Positions 28,115 to 38,146 of a DNA stretch of 64,000 nucleotides are shown here, piece after piece. This DNA comes from an uncultured Alteromonadaceae bacterium (lineage in GTDB: Bacteria > Pseudomonadota > Gammaproteobacteria > Enterobacterales > Alteromonadaceae). The position numbers were made by a program, and so were the translations under genes. How positions within the stretch are numbered: the first letter of the stretch is position 1; every line of letters starts with the position of its first letter. The notes under the pieces are model-generated. The model saw nothing but the letters and a program-made list of their open reading frames with translations, was not told where the DNA came from and did no database searches. The stretch spans positions 124,001-188,000 of the forward strand of contig CANLWS010000010.1 in assembly GCA_947494925.1 (NCBI GenBank), given 5' to 3'.

Positions 28115-28909
28115 ATGACATTGGCAAAAGGATTTGGATTACGAATTTCAATCTTTTGTTGGTTCTTAATAATTCCGTTAGTTCCGCTTAGTCATGCAAA
28201 ACCCCTTAATTTGGGATTTGCAGTAAACTCTCCGGGGTCGCCACCTTTTTTGTATTTTGACGTCCGCACAAATGCCTACCTGGGCGTGATCCCTGATTTA
28301 CTATCCCAAGCAGTTTCAATGGGAGAGTTGGAAGTGAAATATATAGATTCCAACCGAATACGAAGTGAGATGTTTTTGTATGCCGGTAAAGCCGACGTAT
28401 TTCTCTCTAGCAGTGATTGGCTTGCCACCCCCGAAAAGCTGATCCAGTCTGACAACTTGTTACTGCATAAGAGCTTTCTTTATAGCGTTCACCCATTCGC
28501 AGCAGATTTCAAAATATCCGACTTAACTGGCAAACATATTTGTGCCAGACGAGGCTATACGTATCCTGCACTGGACGAACTGTTTGAACGAGAGCTCATT
28601 CTACGAGTCGACTCAACCAGCCAACGCACCATGATGGAAATGCTGGTAAAAGGTCGTTGTGATGTGGCGATCATGAACGAATTCAATGCTCAGACCATCT
28701 TTGCTCATAAAGATTTTGATGGGGTTAGCTTTTATCAGTCAGCTGGGCCAACCAATATTGTCCAGCTAGCATTGTTTTTTCGGCCAGAATTGACGGCTCA
28801 GAGAAAGCTTATCAATACCCACCTGAGAAAATTTAAACACTCAGGTGAGCTAGACAAATCATTAAAATTTCATGCACAAAATGCCAGGCAACTAGCGCTA
28901 CTCAAATAA
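28115..28909 (+). CDS. Periplasmic binding-protein-like protein (SBP_bac_3 family)
   Basis: From ATG 28115 the precursor is 264 residues with a signal peptide (about 1-28, ending SHA). An upstream in-frame GTG (28103) is less likely because the AAGGGG element would then overlap it. The rest fits the family-3 solute-binding fold used for polar amino acids and by sensor domains: GSPPFLYFD near the start, a hinge, then LTGKHICARRGYTYP. No transporter genes are adjacent, so it may be an orphan sensor or binding protein. Its 3' end overlaps lysC by 12 bp, tail to tail. Confidence 0.8.
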   Translation: MTLAKGFGLRISIFCWFLIIPLVPLSHAKPLNLGFAVNSPGSPPFLYFDVRTNAYLGVIPDLLSQAVSMGELEVKYIDSNRIRSEMFLYAGKADVFLSSSDWLATPEKLIQSDNLLLHKSFLYSVHPFAADFKISDLTGKHICARRGYTYPALDELFERELILRVDSTSQRTMMEMLVKGRCDVAIMNEFNAQTIFAHKDFDGVSFYQSAGPTNIVQLALFFRPELTAQRKLINTHLRKFKHSGELDKSLKFHAQNARQLALLK

Positions 28910-30250
28910 CTTTTTGTGTAACCCAGTCACAATGTCGGTGCTGTCCTTCTGACTAACCAGAAACGACATATTGTGAGGGTTCGCACCGTAACATATCATT
29001 CTCAGATTATATTCCCCCATCGCTGAGAAAATCTTTGCAGATATACCTGCCGCGCTGTGCATGTTATTCCCCACAACAGTAACCAAATCATAGCCTTCTT
29101 CTACAATCACTTCACACAGTTCACTCAACTCTTCAAGGGTTTCACGGTTCAACCGTTCGGCCACAGAGTTACTTGGATTGTCCAGGGTAAAAGATACTGC
29201 GATTTCAGAGGTTGTCACCAGATCAACACTGATCTTGTGTTCAGCAATTATTGTAAATACACGCTGCAGAAAGCCTTGAGCGTGCATCATTTTAGGCGTT
29301 TTAACTGTCACCATGACTTGTTGCTTTCGACGTGTAATTGCCCGGTAGGGGGGTTCATTCTGGCAATCCTTTACAATCCATGTCCCGCCTTTTTCGGGTT
29401 CTTTGCTGGAACCAACAAAAACTTTGATATCTTTTCTGAGTGCAGGCTCCATAGTCGCCGGGTGCAAAACCTTAGCCCCGAAATTAGCCATTTCCGCAGC
29501 TTCTTCAAAACTTAATTCCGGCAAGGGCCTCGCCGCACTGGTAATACGCGGGTCTGTGGTGTACACACCCACCACGTCGGTCCATATCTCACAACTTGTT
29601 GCATCCAGTGCTTCAGCAAGCAAAGCTGCACTAAAATCTGAACCACCACGGCCCAAGGTTGTTGTCCTACCTTGCTCATCTGCACCAACGAAACCTTGGG
29701 TCACTATCACACGATCACCAATCACAGGCTGTATTAGTTCTTTGGCATTGAGAGCTATTTTGTCAAGAATTGGAGCCGCTTCGCCAAATTCACTGTCGGT
29801 ACGCAACACATTGCGAATATCAAAATTCTGCGCAGCTACACCGCGTTGATTAAGCACTTCTGCAAACAATAAAGACGACATACGTTCGCCCATCGACAAC
29901 AATGCATCTTTTAAGGCAGGTTGATGAAGCACCTCTTCATGATGTGCCAGATCACCCAATTCGTTTAGCAAACCATTAAGCTTATCAGCCAGGGAAGCTG
30001 GAGCTTTTAAATCATTTAGTATCCTGTATTCAATCTCTCTAATCCGCTCCAAAGTCTCATTAATCTGTTCTTGAGTCAGTGCTTTGTGAGCTAGTTCAAC
30101 TAAATAGTTAGTTACGCCAGCAGAAGCGCTGACAACCACCACTCTTGTATTGCGGTTTTTAGCAATGATATCTGCACAAAGATTCATGGCTGCAAAATCT
30201 GCGACGCTGGTGCCACCAAATTTTGCGATATTGAGATCGAACGAATTCAC
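28898..30250 (-). CDS. lysC: Lysine-sensitive aspartokinase III
   Basis: Aspartokinase phosphorylates aspartate, the first step to lysine, threonine and methionine. The 450-residue monofunctional enzyme has the kinase motif KFGGTSVADF at the N-terminus, then GRGGSDFSAAL near 212, and two ACT domains at the C-terminus (about 305-450), including VTVVGNNM. Length and lack of a homoserine dehydrogenase domain fit LysC. The start codon is GTG (30248-30250). The upstream region does not show a recognisable lysine riboswitch. Confidence 0.95.
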   Translation of the reverse strand: MNSFDLNIAKFGGTSVADFAAMNLCADIIAKNRNTRVVVVSASAGVTNYLVELAHKALTQEQINETLERIREIEYRILNDLKAPASLADKLNGLLNELGDLAHHEEVLHQPALKDALLSMGERMSSLLFAEVLNQRGVAAQNFDIRNVLRTDSEFGEAAPILDKIALNAKELIQPVIGDRVIVTQGFVGADEQGRTTTLGRGGSDFSAALLAEALDATSCEIWTDVVGVYTTDPRITSAARPLPELSFEEAAEMANFGAKVLHPATMEPALRKDIKVFVGSSKEPEKGGTWIVKDCQNEPPYRAITRRKQQVMVTVKTPKMMHAQGFLQRVFTIIAEHKISVDLVTTSEIAVSFTLDNPSNSVAERLNRETLEELSELCEVIVEEGYDLVTVVGNNMHSAAGISAKIFSAMGEYNLRMICYGANPHNMSFLVSQKDSTDIVTGLHKKLFE

Positions 30251-30443
30251 CTGATATTCCGGATTAGAAAAAATAGAAGAGTAAGGTACCAGTTTTCATG
30301 TTGATTGACAGAGGCTTATGGTACTTTCAACCTGCTTTTTATGAATAATTTATGCACAAAATTTCTCTCGCCCACCCTATTCTGTTTATCTCATCAGAAA
30401 CGAATGCTTTTTCAGAAAAATCAGTTAAATATTCGAGCGCACC

Positions 30444-30740
30444 TTAACGGACGATTTTATCAGCAGAATACATAGAAAGCCGAGGTGGAGTTGCACTTAG
30501 CTTGGCAAGTGAAGCAACAAATTTTTGAGAATCAGGTACCTTAAAATGCGCCTGAATCGCATCATTATCTGACCATTCTTCAAAAAAGAAGAGTTTTAAC
30601 GGATCGTCCGGTGCGGCATAAAAAGCATGGGACAAACAACCTGGTTCAGCAAGTGAACGCTCAACATGCTGTTTGCAAAGAAGCAAAGCTTCGCTTAGAT
30701 GTTCTTCCCTAACTAACACCTCACCAGTCACTATAATCAT
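30444..30740 (-). CDS. Antibiotic biosynthesis monooxygenase (ABM) domain protein
   Basis: From ATG 30738-30740 the protein is 98 residues, the size of a single ABM/YgiN-like ferredoxin fold. Family features include VLVREEHLSEALLL, SLAEPGCLSHAFY and FFFEEWSDNDAIQAHF. Such proteins dimerise and act as quinol or heme-related monooxygenases, or have no known role. The open frame extends further upstream but overlaps the end of the DUF192 gene. The two are probably co-transcribed. Confidence 0.85.
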   Translation of the reverse strand: MIIVTGEVLVREEHLSEALLLCKQHVERSLAEPGCLSHAFYAAPDDPLKLFFFEEWSDNDAIQAHFKVPDSQKFVASLAKLSATPPRLSMYSADKIVR

Positions 30741-30754
30741 ATTTAAACCCTGTC

Positions 30755-31183
30755 CTATTGTTTGGAGGGAATTTCCAGCCTGTCCCCGACTTTGATCCCC
30801 TTGTCTGCAAACCATCCCTGATTCATTTCAAGTGCGAACAATACATTTTGTGAGGCCCCTACTGGGGTGAGATCATGGGGTTCCATCTGCTTAATGTCAC
30901 TGATTTCACCGCTTGCTTTTACAAAGGCAACATCAAGAGGAACGTAGGTGTTTTTCATCCACATACTCGCCGGTTTCGGACTAGAGAATCGGAATAACAT
31001 ACCGCAGTCGTCGCATAAAGACTTTCTGAACATCAGTCCTCGATTTCGCAGTTGGGGAGTATTCGCATATTCCACATTCAACGCAATCTGATTGACAGAG
31101 ATTTCAATATTGCCGAACTCAAGTTGGTTTTGAGCATTTGCACTACCAACCAGAACAGCCAGAAAAAATAGTATTCTAATCAT
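30755..31183 (-). CDS. Exported DUF192 family protein
   Basis: The 142-residue precursor starts at ATG 31181-31183 with a clear signal peptide (IRILFFLAVLVGSANA). It has the DUF192 core: RNRGLMFRKSL, then MLFRFSSPKPASMWMKNTYVPLD, DLTPVG and LEMNQGWFADKGIKVGD. The MWMKNT block is the family hallmark. The function of DUF192 is not established. Two close cysteines (LCDDCGM) are an addition not universal in the family and could be a metal or redox site. It overlaps the small lipoprotein gene by 8 bp. Confidence 0.88.
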   Translation of the reverse strand: MIRILFFLAVLVGSANAQNQLEFGNIEISVNQIALNVEYANTPQLRNRGLMFRKSLCDDCGMLFRFSSPKPASMWMKNTYVPLDVAFVKASGEISDIKQMEPHDLTPVGASQNVLFALEMNQGWFADKGIKVGDRLEIPSKQ

Positions 31184-31409
31184 AATTTTTACAGGAACAG
31201 CCTGGTACACCGTCACTAGTGCGCCATTCTTCATAGTGTCCCTCGACGCAGCGGCTTTTCACCGTTACACACTGGTGCTTGTCATAGCCAACCTGCGTAT
31301 TCGCAGCACCTGCCACCAATCCGCCTACCAGGTGCTTGGTGTTGAGTGTTGAACACCCCGACGACACCACCAGTACTATCAGCCCAAATGCCAAATTTTT
31401 GTTTTTCAC
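31176..31409 (-). CDS. Small cysteine-rich lipoprotein
   Basis: GTG at 31407-31409 gives a 77-residue precursor with an ideal lipoprotein signal (VKNKNLAFGLIVLVV) and lipobox SSGC. A TTG seven codons upstream is possible but would lengthen the basic N-region. The mature peptide starts with a glycine-rich stretch (LVGGLVAGAA), possibly membrane-associated, and ends in a domain with four cysteines (QCVT, RCVE, GCSC), likely two disulfides. The family is not recognised. It overlaps the DUF192 gene. Confidence 0.7.
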   Translation of the reverse strand: MKNKNLAFGLIVLVVSSGCSTLNTKHLVGGLVAGAANTQVGYDKHQCVTVKSRCVEGHYEEWRTSDGVPGCSCKNYD

Positions 31410-31478
31410 ACTTTTCAATCCAAGTTCCAAAATGTGTATGAGTCAGCGAGTGACTCATTAGTTCCTTACAACTAAGGT

Positions 31479-32681
31479 TTAGCCAAGTAAAGTTGCAATG
31501 GCCAACCCTAGCGGCGTGCCAACAATATAACCAGCAACACCCACCAATACACCGGGTGTGACAAGTGCTGGCCAGCCTCTTGCCATTGCCAATGCTGGTG
31601 CTGTTGTTGCTCCCAAAATCGCAGCATTGGAAGCGATAATTAACTCAGGTAGCGACAATGCCATGCCCGCTTCCGGATTACCTGTAATACGAATTGCAAG
31701 ACGACTTATCAGTGCTCCACCCACAAACACCACGACACCATGAATAAGTAAAAGTATCACAACAAAGGCCAATAAGATTGGAGCAGAGCCTAGTAATTTT
31801 GCCACATCAGCACCTGCAGCGATTGCTGCAAAGAACACAAACGCCAACACTAATCCGAGACTTTGACCACCATGCATTTTTTGCATTTGTTTAGGGAAGA
31901 ATGTGGCCGGAATTACAGCAAAAATTGTGATGAATACATAACGGAGACTACCAAAATTAAAATCGCTAGCCTGATTTAACACTGCTACGAGTCCGTCAGC
32001 CAAGGCAACCACGGCTAGGGCGAAAGTTATTGAAGCAGCGAGACTGAACCCACTCACCCCTTTCTCTTGATTTTGGGTTTCTGTTTCGCCTTCTTCTGCG
32101 TGAGATCGTTGGGCATACTTACCCATAAGCCACATTGACGCTGGCATAATGGCAATTGCGGCTAGAAAAATAGCGCTCATTAAATTATCCACAGCGGTGG
32201 CCGCAGAAATAATGTTAGCATCATCAAATCCGGTGGACTGTATCACTGCCGCATAATTGACTGAGCCCCCGGTGTAGGTGGCAGTAAAAATACCTGCAAG
32301 GTCAGCTTCTCTTGCACCTAGATCCAACAAACTAGATGCGACAACAGCCCCGAGTGCTGTTCCAATGCAAGCAAGAATAAAGGCCAATCCCACTCTGCCG
32401 CTTTCACCAATTATGCGCCTGACATCCGCATGCATCAAAAACAGAGGGATCAGTGCGGGAACCAGATATTTAAAAACGAAGCTATAGGCTGGAGCATCTT
32501 TCGGAATGATGCCAAGGTTTGACGCCAGGATAGCCCCAAGTATTGCCCAAACTGCTCCGGTTACCATTTTTCCCCAAGGCTTTTTTTCAGCCCAAAAGCC
32601 AAACAGCGCAATGGCAAACAACGCACCGGCGACTGCAAAAGGTTGATCTGCGGGAATAAGTGAAAATTGAGAATCCAACAT
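31479..32681 (-). CDS. DUF819 family integral membrane protein
   Basis: The 400-residue protein has about eleven hydrophobic helices. It contains the DUF819 hallmark FTATYTGGSVNYAAV near residue 135 and a second repeat-like half with LSLPELIIASNAAILGATTAPA near 345. The family is annotated only as membrane proteins, probably transporters with inverted-repeat topology related to the CPA/AT superfamily; that relation is an inference. A charged cytoplasmic loop (EEGETETQNQEKG) separates the halves. It is a single gene with its own start at 32681. Confidence 0.85.
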   Translation of the reverse strand: MLDSQFSLIPADQPFAVAGALFAIALFGFWAEKKPWGKMVTGAVWAILGAILASNLGIIPKDAPAYSFVFKYLVPALIPLFLMHADVRRIIGESGRVGLAFILACIGTALGAVVASSLLDLGAREADLAGIFTATYTGGSVNYAAVIQSTGFDDANIISAATAVDNLMSAIFLAAIAIMPASMWLMGKYAQRSHAEEGETETQNQEKGVSGFSLAASITFALAVVALADGLVAVLNQASDFNFGSLRYVFITIFAVIPATFFPKQMQKMHGGQSLGLVLAFVFFAAIAAGADVAKLLGSAPILLAFVVILLLIHGVVVFVGGALISRLAIRITGNPEAGMALSLPELIIASNAAILGATTAPALAMARGWPALVTPGVLVGVAGYIVGTPLGLAIATLLG

Positions 32682-32755
32682 TATTATTATTTTTCCTTAC
32701 TAATTTTTACCGCGATTGTACGCAATTAGTACTGCGTGAATCAGGTGTCGATTTA

Positions 32756-33541
32756 TTACTGCGCATTAGCTGCGATAGGCGTATAACTCAACCCATATTG
32801 CTGATAAACATTATGTATCGCATCCCTTTCTATCATTGTGGCCCAGGACTTTTTTAACGATTCAAGAGTTTTTTCATCGACGGAATTGCGACTAAAGCCA
32901 AAATAAACCGGGTTAACCGCAAACTCTAATTTTACCCTATGCTTTTCCGGATCCAGACGTTTGGATTTAAATAAGTGCTCAGCCACTGAGGCTTCCTCCA
33001 GGATCGCATCAACACGTCCCGCCTTAAACATTTTGATGCGAATATCATTGGACACGATATCCACCAGATTTTCTTCTAATTGCTCTTTACCCAATAAGGT
33101 TTGCAAAGATTTGCCATAATCTGTGCCCGGCGTTTTACCGATAAGACCGTCAAATTTGACTAGTTCTTTGTGGGAATTGACTGAGTCAGCATGAGACTTC
33201 GCAACTATTACAACAATACTTTCCTGATAATGAGGTCCAATGAAATGGGTGAACTTCCGTCTTTCGTCACTTTTTGTAAACAAGGAAACGGCATCGACTT
33301 TCCCCTGTTCCAGGTAGTTGATAGTTCTGTCCCAAGGTACATTAACCACAGACACAGCACAGCCCGCACCGTTAGCCATCCACTGAAACAAACCTACAGT
33401 GACGCCGCGCCAAGCGCCACTATCTTCCTGCATGTGGTGGGGAGGGAACTCATTTGAAACAGCGAATGTAAGCTCACATGCCTGTGTTCTGGCACTGCCA
33501 AGTAAAGCAACAATCAAAAGTCCGGAAAAACTAATACGCAT
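32756..33541 (-). CDS. Periplasmic solute-binding protein (SBP_bac_3 family)
   Basis: The 261-residue precursor starts at ATG 33539-33541 with a signal peptide (about 1-22, ending ARTQA). Family-3 features include ELTFAVSNEFPPHHM, GVTVGLFQWMA, the domain crossover and the VDAILEEASVA segment. No ABC permease or ATPase lies next to it, and Alteromonadales carry many such orphan proteins. The ligand is unknown. It resembles the protein at 28115-28909 in fold but shares little sequence. Confidence 0.82.
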   Translation of the reverse strand: MRISFSGLLIVALLGSARTQACELTFAVSNEFPPHHMQEDSGAWRGVTVGLFQWMANGAGCAVSVVNVPWDRTINYLEQGKVDAVSLFTKSDERRKFTHFIGPHYQESIVVIVAKSHADSVNSHKELVKFDGLIGKTPGTDYGKSLQTLLGKEQLEENLVDIVSNDIRIKMFKAGRVDAILEEASVAEHLFKSKRLDPEKHRVKLEFAVNPVYFGFSRNSVDEKTLESLKKSWATMIERDAIHNVYQQYGLSYTPIAANAQ

Positions 33542-33630
33542 CAAATCATATATACCGAAAGCCACTAAAATCACAGGAATACTGTCATACCTTGGCGTCG
33601 CTATAAAGTTTTTATGACATTAAAAAACAA

Positions 33631-33655
33631 AAAGCCCCGACTTAGTCGAGGCTTT
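33631..33655. terminator. Bidirectional terminator downstream of acnB
   Basis: The stem AAAGCC/GGCTTT continues past one mismatch into CGAC/GTCG with a 3-base loop. A-rich sequence on one side and T-rich on the other allow termination in both directions. It lies 19 bp after the acnB stop, on its transcribed strand. Confidence 0.8.
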
Positions 33656-33673
33656 GTTTTTCAGATAAAAAGT

Positions 33674-36286
33674 TTAGGCAATGTTAAGCGCAGGAATTAT
33701 ATTCGCTTTTGCTTCTTCTTCAGCCTTTTTGAACTCATCCATACGGTCGAAGTTCAGGTAGCGGAATACGTCACCTGACATGGAATCAATTTTGTTCGCA
33801 TATTCCATGTATTCTTCCACTGTGGGTAATCTGCCCACTATTGCACCAACAGCAGCCAGTTCAGCTGAGGTCAGGTAAACGTTGGCACCGTCACCTAGGC
33901 GGTTAGGGAAGTTACGTGTAGATGTGGACAACACAGTAGCACCTGCTAATACGCGAGCCTGGTTACCCATGCATAGTGAACACCCTGGCATCTCAGTACG
34001 AACACCGGCTCTACCATAAATGTTGTAGTAACCTTCTTCCATGAGCTGGGCTTTGTCCATTTTAGTCGGTGGCGACATCCACAGGCGTGTCGGCAATACC
34101 TGATTATATTGCTCTAACAATTTACCTGCAGCACGGAAGTGACCGATGTTTGTCATACAAGAACCGATGAAAACTTCGTCAACTTTGTCACCAGCAACTT
34201 CGGATAAGAATTTCGCATCATCCGGGTCATTTGGACAACAAACGATGGGCTCCTTAATGTCAGCTAAATCAATTTCAATGATTTCAGCGTACTCAGCATC
34301 TGCATCAGCTTCCATTAACTCAGGGTTAGCCAACCATTCTTCCATCTTACGCGCACGGCGTTCAAGGGTACGAGGATCGCCATAACCTTCGTTAATCATC
34401 CAGCGTAACATAGTGATGTTTGAATTCAGGTATTCAGCAATTGACTCTTCTGACAACTTGATCGTACAGCCAGCAGCAGAGCGCTCTGCTGATGCGTCTG
34501 ACAATTCGAACGCCTGCTCTACAGTCAGGTCAGAAAGGCCTTCGATTTCGAGAACTCGCCCTGAGAAAGCATTGATTTTGCCTTTCTTCGCAACAGTCAG
34601 CAGGCCATTTTTGATCCCATACAATGGAATAGCATGAACCAGGTCACGCAAGGTAATTCCGGGTTGCATTTCGCCTTTGAAGCGCACAAGAACTGACTCA
34701 GGCATATCCAATGGCATCACACCAGTGGCAGCAGCAAATGCCACCAGACCAGAGCCTGCCGGGAATGAAATACCTAGCGGGAAGCGTGTATGTGAGTCAC
34801 CACCTGTGCCTACAGTATCAGGCAACAACATACGGTTTAACCAAGAGTGAATAATACCGTCTCCAGCCCGCAGCGACACGCCTCCACGATTCATGATGAA
34901 ATCAGGCAATGTATGCTGTGTTTCGATATCTACTGGTTTTGGATAGGCTGCAGTGTGACAGAATGACTGCATAGTTAAATCTGCAGAGAAACCTAAACAT
35001 GCAAGATCTTTAAGTTCATCACGGGTCATAGGACCTGTTGTGTCCTGAGAGCCCACAGTGGTCATTTTAGGTTCGCAGTATGTGCCTGGACGAATACCGT
35101 CGACACCACAGGCTTTACCAACCATTTTCTGGGCAAGAGTATAACCTTTACCTGTGTCAACAGGTTGATCAGGTTTGCGGAATAAATCAGACGCTCCCAG
35201 ACCTAAAGACTCACGTGCCTTATCAGTCAAGCCACGACCTATAATCAAGTTGATACGGCCACCAGCACGCACTTCGTCTAACAACACATCAGACTTATAG
35301 GCATACTCGGCGACAGTTTCACCCGTCTCAGCATTTGTGATTTTGCCTTCCAATGGGAAGATATCAATCACATCGCCCATATTCATTTTTTCAACATCTG
35401 CCTCGAATACCAGTGCACCGGCATCTTCCATGGTGTTGAAGAAAATCGGCGCGACTTTACTACCGATACAAATACCACCACCACGTTTGTTAGGTACGCC
35501 TGGTAAGTCTTCTCCAAAGAACCATAAAACCGAGTTGGTTGCAGACTTACGTGAGGAGCCTGTTCCGACAACGTCACCAACAAATGCAACCTGATGACCT
35601 TTGGCTTTTATCTCATCAATTTGCGCCAACGGACCTACTTCACCATGTTTTTCCGGCGTTAGGCCATCACGTGTCATTTTGTATGCAGCTCGGGCATGCA
35701 GAGGAATATCAGGACGCGACCATGCATCTGGTGCAGGGGACAAATCATCTGTATTGGTTTCACCTGTTACTTTAAATACTGTACAAGTGATTTTTTCCGG
35801 CATGTCAGGACGTGCTGTAAACCACTCCGCATCGGCCCATGATTCAAGTACGTCTTTTGCATACTTGTTACCTGCGTTTGCTTTTTCTTCTACATCGTGG
35901 AACGCGTCAAACATAAGCAATGTGTGCTTAAGTTCTTCTGCTGCTAATTCGGCTAACTCTTCTTTGTCCAGTGCCGCAACTAAGGTCACAATGTTATAAC
36001 CGCCATGCATGTTGCCCAGCAACTGAATTGCGGCGTCTTTAGAGATCAGTGAACAAGATGCTTCACCTTCTACAATTGCACTCAGGAAACCGGCTTTTAC
36101 ATACGCCGCTTCGTCTACGCCTGGAGGTACACGTTCAGACAACAGCTCAAGTAGGAATTCACCTTCACCAGCTGGTGGATTTTTCAGTAATTCCACCAAT
36201 TCGGCCACTTGTTCGGCGCTAAGTGGCTTGGGTGGGATTCCTTCAGCGGCACGTTCTTCTACGTGTTTACGATAAGCTTCTAACAC
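33674..36286 (-). CDS. acnB: Bifunctional aconitate hydratase 2/2-methylisocitrate dehydratase
   Basis: AcnB interconverts citrate and isocitrate in the TCA cycle and acts in the methylcitrate cycle; without its cluster it can bind mRNA. The 870 residues match the family. The AcnB-specific HEAT-like domain is N-terminal (about 1-160), followed by the swivel domain and the catalytic core. The [4Fe-4S] ligands are visible in GSCMTNIGH and [10 protein letters not shown] near residues 710 and 770. The start is GTG (36284-36286) behind AGAGGA. It is transcribed alone. Confidence 0.97.
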   Translation of the reverse strand: MLEAYRKHVEERAAEGIPPKPLSAEQVAELVELLKNPPAGEGEFLLELLSERVPPGVDEAAYVKAGFLSAIVEGEASCSLISKDAAIQLLGNMHGGYNIVTLVAALDKEELAELAAEELKHTLLMFDAFHDVEEKANAGNKYAKDVLESWADAEWFTARPDMPEKITCTVFKVTGETNTDDLSPAPDAWSRPDIPLHARAAYKMTRDGLTPEKHGEVGPLAQIDEIKAKGHQVAFVGDVVGTGSSRKSATNSVLWFFGEDLPGVPNKRGGGICIGSKVAPIFFNTMEDAGALVFEADVEKMNMGDVIDIFPLEGKITNAETGETVAEYAYKSDVLLDEVRAGGRINLIIGRGLTDKARESLGLGASDLFRKPDQPVDTGKGYTLAQKMVGKACGVDGIRPGTYCEPKMTTVGSQDTTGPMTRDELKDLACLGFSADLTMQSFCHTAAYPKPVDIETQHTLPDFIMNRGGVSLRAGDGIIHSWLNRMLLPDTVGTGGDSHTRFPLGISFPAGSGLVAFAAATGVMPLDMPESVLVRFKGEMQPGITLRDLVHAIPLYGIKNGLLTVAKKGKINAFSGRVLEIEGLSDLTVEQAFELSDASAERSAAGCTIKLSEESIAEYLNSNITMLRWMINEGYGDPRTLERRARKMEEWLANPELMEADADAEYAEIIEIDLADIKEPIVCCPNDPDDAKFLSEVAGDKVDEVFIGSCMTNIGHFRAAGKLLEQYNQVLPTRLWMSPPTKMDKAQLMEEGYYNIYGRAGVRTEMPGCSLCMGNQARVLAGATVLSTSTRNFPNRLGDGANVYLTSAELAAVGAIVGRLPTVEEYMEYANKIDSMSGDVFRYLNFDRMDEFKKAEEEAKANIIPALNIA

Positions 36287-36342
36287 AGTTTGGTCCTCTC
36301 AATTTGAAACTCCGAAATAACGGGATGTCTAGGAGTATAGAA

Positions 36343-36411
36343 ATGAAACCGGACAAGTATAAAGGGAAACGACAAAAAGATAAATTTATCCCGGCTTTTG
36401 TTTGGTTATAA
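36343..36411 (+). CDS. Possible 22-residue basic peptide upstream of acnB
   Basis: ATG 36343 is preceded by AGGAG (36331-36335) at a good distance and opens a 22-codon frame rich in lysine (KPDKYKGKRQKDKF). It is read away from acnB. It may be a true small gene, the stump of a larger gene, or chance. No family is recognised. Confidence 0.25.
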   Translation: MKPDKYKGKRQKDKFIPAFVWL

Positions 36412-36463
36412 CCGACATTCATTTCAAAAATGGATTTTCTGCTTCCATTTAAAACATTGATAT

Positions 36464-37585
36464 TTATCGACTGATCCTTAGTATTGCGCCATTTTCACTG
36501 TCTGTTAGCAAATATATCGAGCCATCAGGATGTACCCGTACATCGCGGAATCTGAAATCCATTTTGTTAAACAATGAATGCTGGGCAACCACTTCCAGAC
36601 CTTTCATCTGAACCCTTACAATTTCACGACTTTTCAACGTACTGACCAGCAAATCCCCTTCCATTTCAGGAAACATCTTGCCGTAATAAACCGCCATCCC
36701 AGAGGGTGCGATGGATGGAGTCCAATCTACAAAAGGCTGTTGCATGCCAGGATACTTTTTAAATGGCGTGATGCTGGCTCCGGAATAATCTCGCCCATTA
36801 GTGATCACTGGCCAACCATAATTGTTGCCTGGATAAATGACGTTAATTTCATCACCACCTTCAGGACCATGCTCGTGGGAATAGATGAGCTCTCTGACCG
36901 GATCATAGATTAGTCCTTGTGGATTTCGATGACCTGAGCTGAATATAGATTTGGCGATATTCTTTTCAGTTTCACCAATATAAGGATTGTTGGCTGGTAA
37001 ACTGCCATCGTCCTTAATCCGCAGTATTTTTCCCAACTCAGAATCCATCTTTTGCGCACTTTCACGGTAATCAAAGCCATCCCCACTTGTGATCAGGAGA
37101 GTGCCGTCAGACATGAATGCCATTCGCGCACCATAATGCACAGGCGTGGATTTAGCAGGAGAGACCTGGTAGATTTCCTGGACGTCTGAAAGAGTATTTT
37201 CAGTTAGTCTAAAACGAACAATTTTGAGCCGATTGCCCTCTTCATTGCCCCCTGCATAACTCAGATAAATCCATCCATTTTTTGAATAATCAGGATGGAG
37301 TAAGAGATCTTGCAATCCCCCCTGACCTCGGACGAAAACATCATCAGGTAACCCTGTTAAAGGTGCCGAAGTTTCGCCCAAGGTTATCAGGCGCAAATTT
37401 CCACTGCGTTCAGCAACTAATATCCGATCTTGATTCAAAAACACCAGGGACCATGGAAACTCAAGGCCAGTGGCAACTTCCTGAACCTTATAATCCATCG
37501 GGGGTTTTGCATCTTGGGCAGGGCTCAATAGGCTATACATAATCAGTGATAGGGTGAAAGCAAATTTAACAAACGACGAATTCAT
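36464..37585 (-). CDS. PQQ-dependent soluble sugar dehydrogenase (Asd/YliI-like)
   Basis: The 373-residue precursor (ATG 37583-37585) has a signal peptide ending near SPAQ. It folds as a six-bladed propeller of the glucose/sorbosone dehydrogenase family (PF07995): LEFPWSLVFL, GQGGLQDLLLHP, HYGARMAFMSDGTLLITSGD with the catalytic-type histidine, GHRNPQGL and EHGPEGGDEIN. These enzymes oxidise aldoses in the periplasm using PQQ. A second homologue lies at 38147-39286. No PQQ biosynthesis genes are in the window. Confidence 0.9.
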   Translation of the reverse strand: MNSSFVKFAFTLSLIMYSLLSPAQDAKPPMDYKVQEVATGLEFPWSLVFLNQDRILVAERSGNLRLITLGETSAPLTGLPDDVFVRGQGGLQDLLLHPDYSKNGWIYLSYAGGNEEGNRLKIVRFRLTENTLSDVQEIYQVSPAKSTPVHYGARMAFMSDGTLLITSGDGFDYRESAQKMDSELGKILRIKDDGSLPANNPYIGETEKNIAKSIFSSGHRNPQGLIYDPVRELIYSHEHGPEGGDEINVIYPGNNYGWPVITNGRDYSGASITPFKKYPGMQQPFVDWTPSIAPSGMAVYYGKMFPEMEGDLLVSTLKSREIVRVQMKGLEVVAQHSLFNKMDFRFRDVRVHPDGSIYLLTDSENGAILRISR

Positions 37586-37684
37586 CAACTTTTCTCAAAC
37601 AATGAATGTTTTGGGTTTCATCGCTAATCATGCCATTATCTCGGCATAGATACACCTTTAGATAAAAACATCGAAATAACCACC

Positions 37685-38125
37685 ATGAATTCAGCTATCA
37701 AACTTGTCAGCCATTTTTTAATTGCCTCTATGGCGACATTTGTTCTGGCCAGCCTGGCCCACAGTCAATTTGTGTTACATGAACTTGGGGCACTGGGTGT
37801 GGAGATAGATTTTGCGACCCGACTTTCCAGCACTCTTGATGATTTCATCGGGCTTATGCCTACCTATGGCATCGTTATCACAGTAAGTTTGTTACTGGGA
37901 TTTGTGATCACCTCACTTATCCGCAAGTACCTCAAACATCTGGGTTACTGGCTTTATCCTATTGCCGGTTTTGTGGCAATTTTGATGGCCCATATCGCCA
38001 TGCACCCAATTCTTGATATTACTTTGATTGCAGGCGCGCGTTCAACATTCGGGCTGATTTGCCAATGTCTTGCCGGTGCATTTGGGGGCTGGGCCTTTAT
38101 GAATATGCGCCAGGGAAAAGCCTAG
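37685..38125 (+). CDS. Four-span membrane protein, unknown function
   Basis: The 146-residue protein has four hydrophobic segments (about 8-28, 57-78, 88-108 and 115-138), the first possibly a signal anchor. Acidic loops (LDDFIGLMPTYG) and a histidine-containing helix (MAHIAMHPILD) stand out. It is divergent from one sugar dehydrogenase gene and convergent with the other, which hints at a shared role, perhaps in electron transfer. That link is inference from position. No named family is recognised. Confidence 0.7.
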   Translation: MNSAIKLVSHFLIASMATFVLASLAHSQFVLHELGALGVEIDFATRLSSTLDDFIGLMPTYGIVITVSLLLGFVITSLIRKYLKHLGYWLYPIAGFVAILMAHIAMHPILDITLIAGARSTFGLICQCLAGAFGGWAFMNMRQGKA

Positions 38126-38146
38126 GTTTTTTAACCCTGCACGTCA

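Noticed and set aside
30251-30440. Lysine riboswitch upstream of lysC
   Set aside because: A GGTGCGC start-like motif is seen, but the remaining conserved blocks and the five-helix layout are absent.
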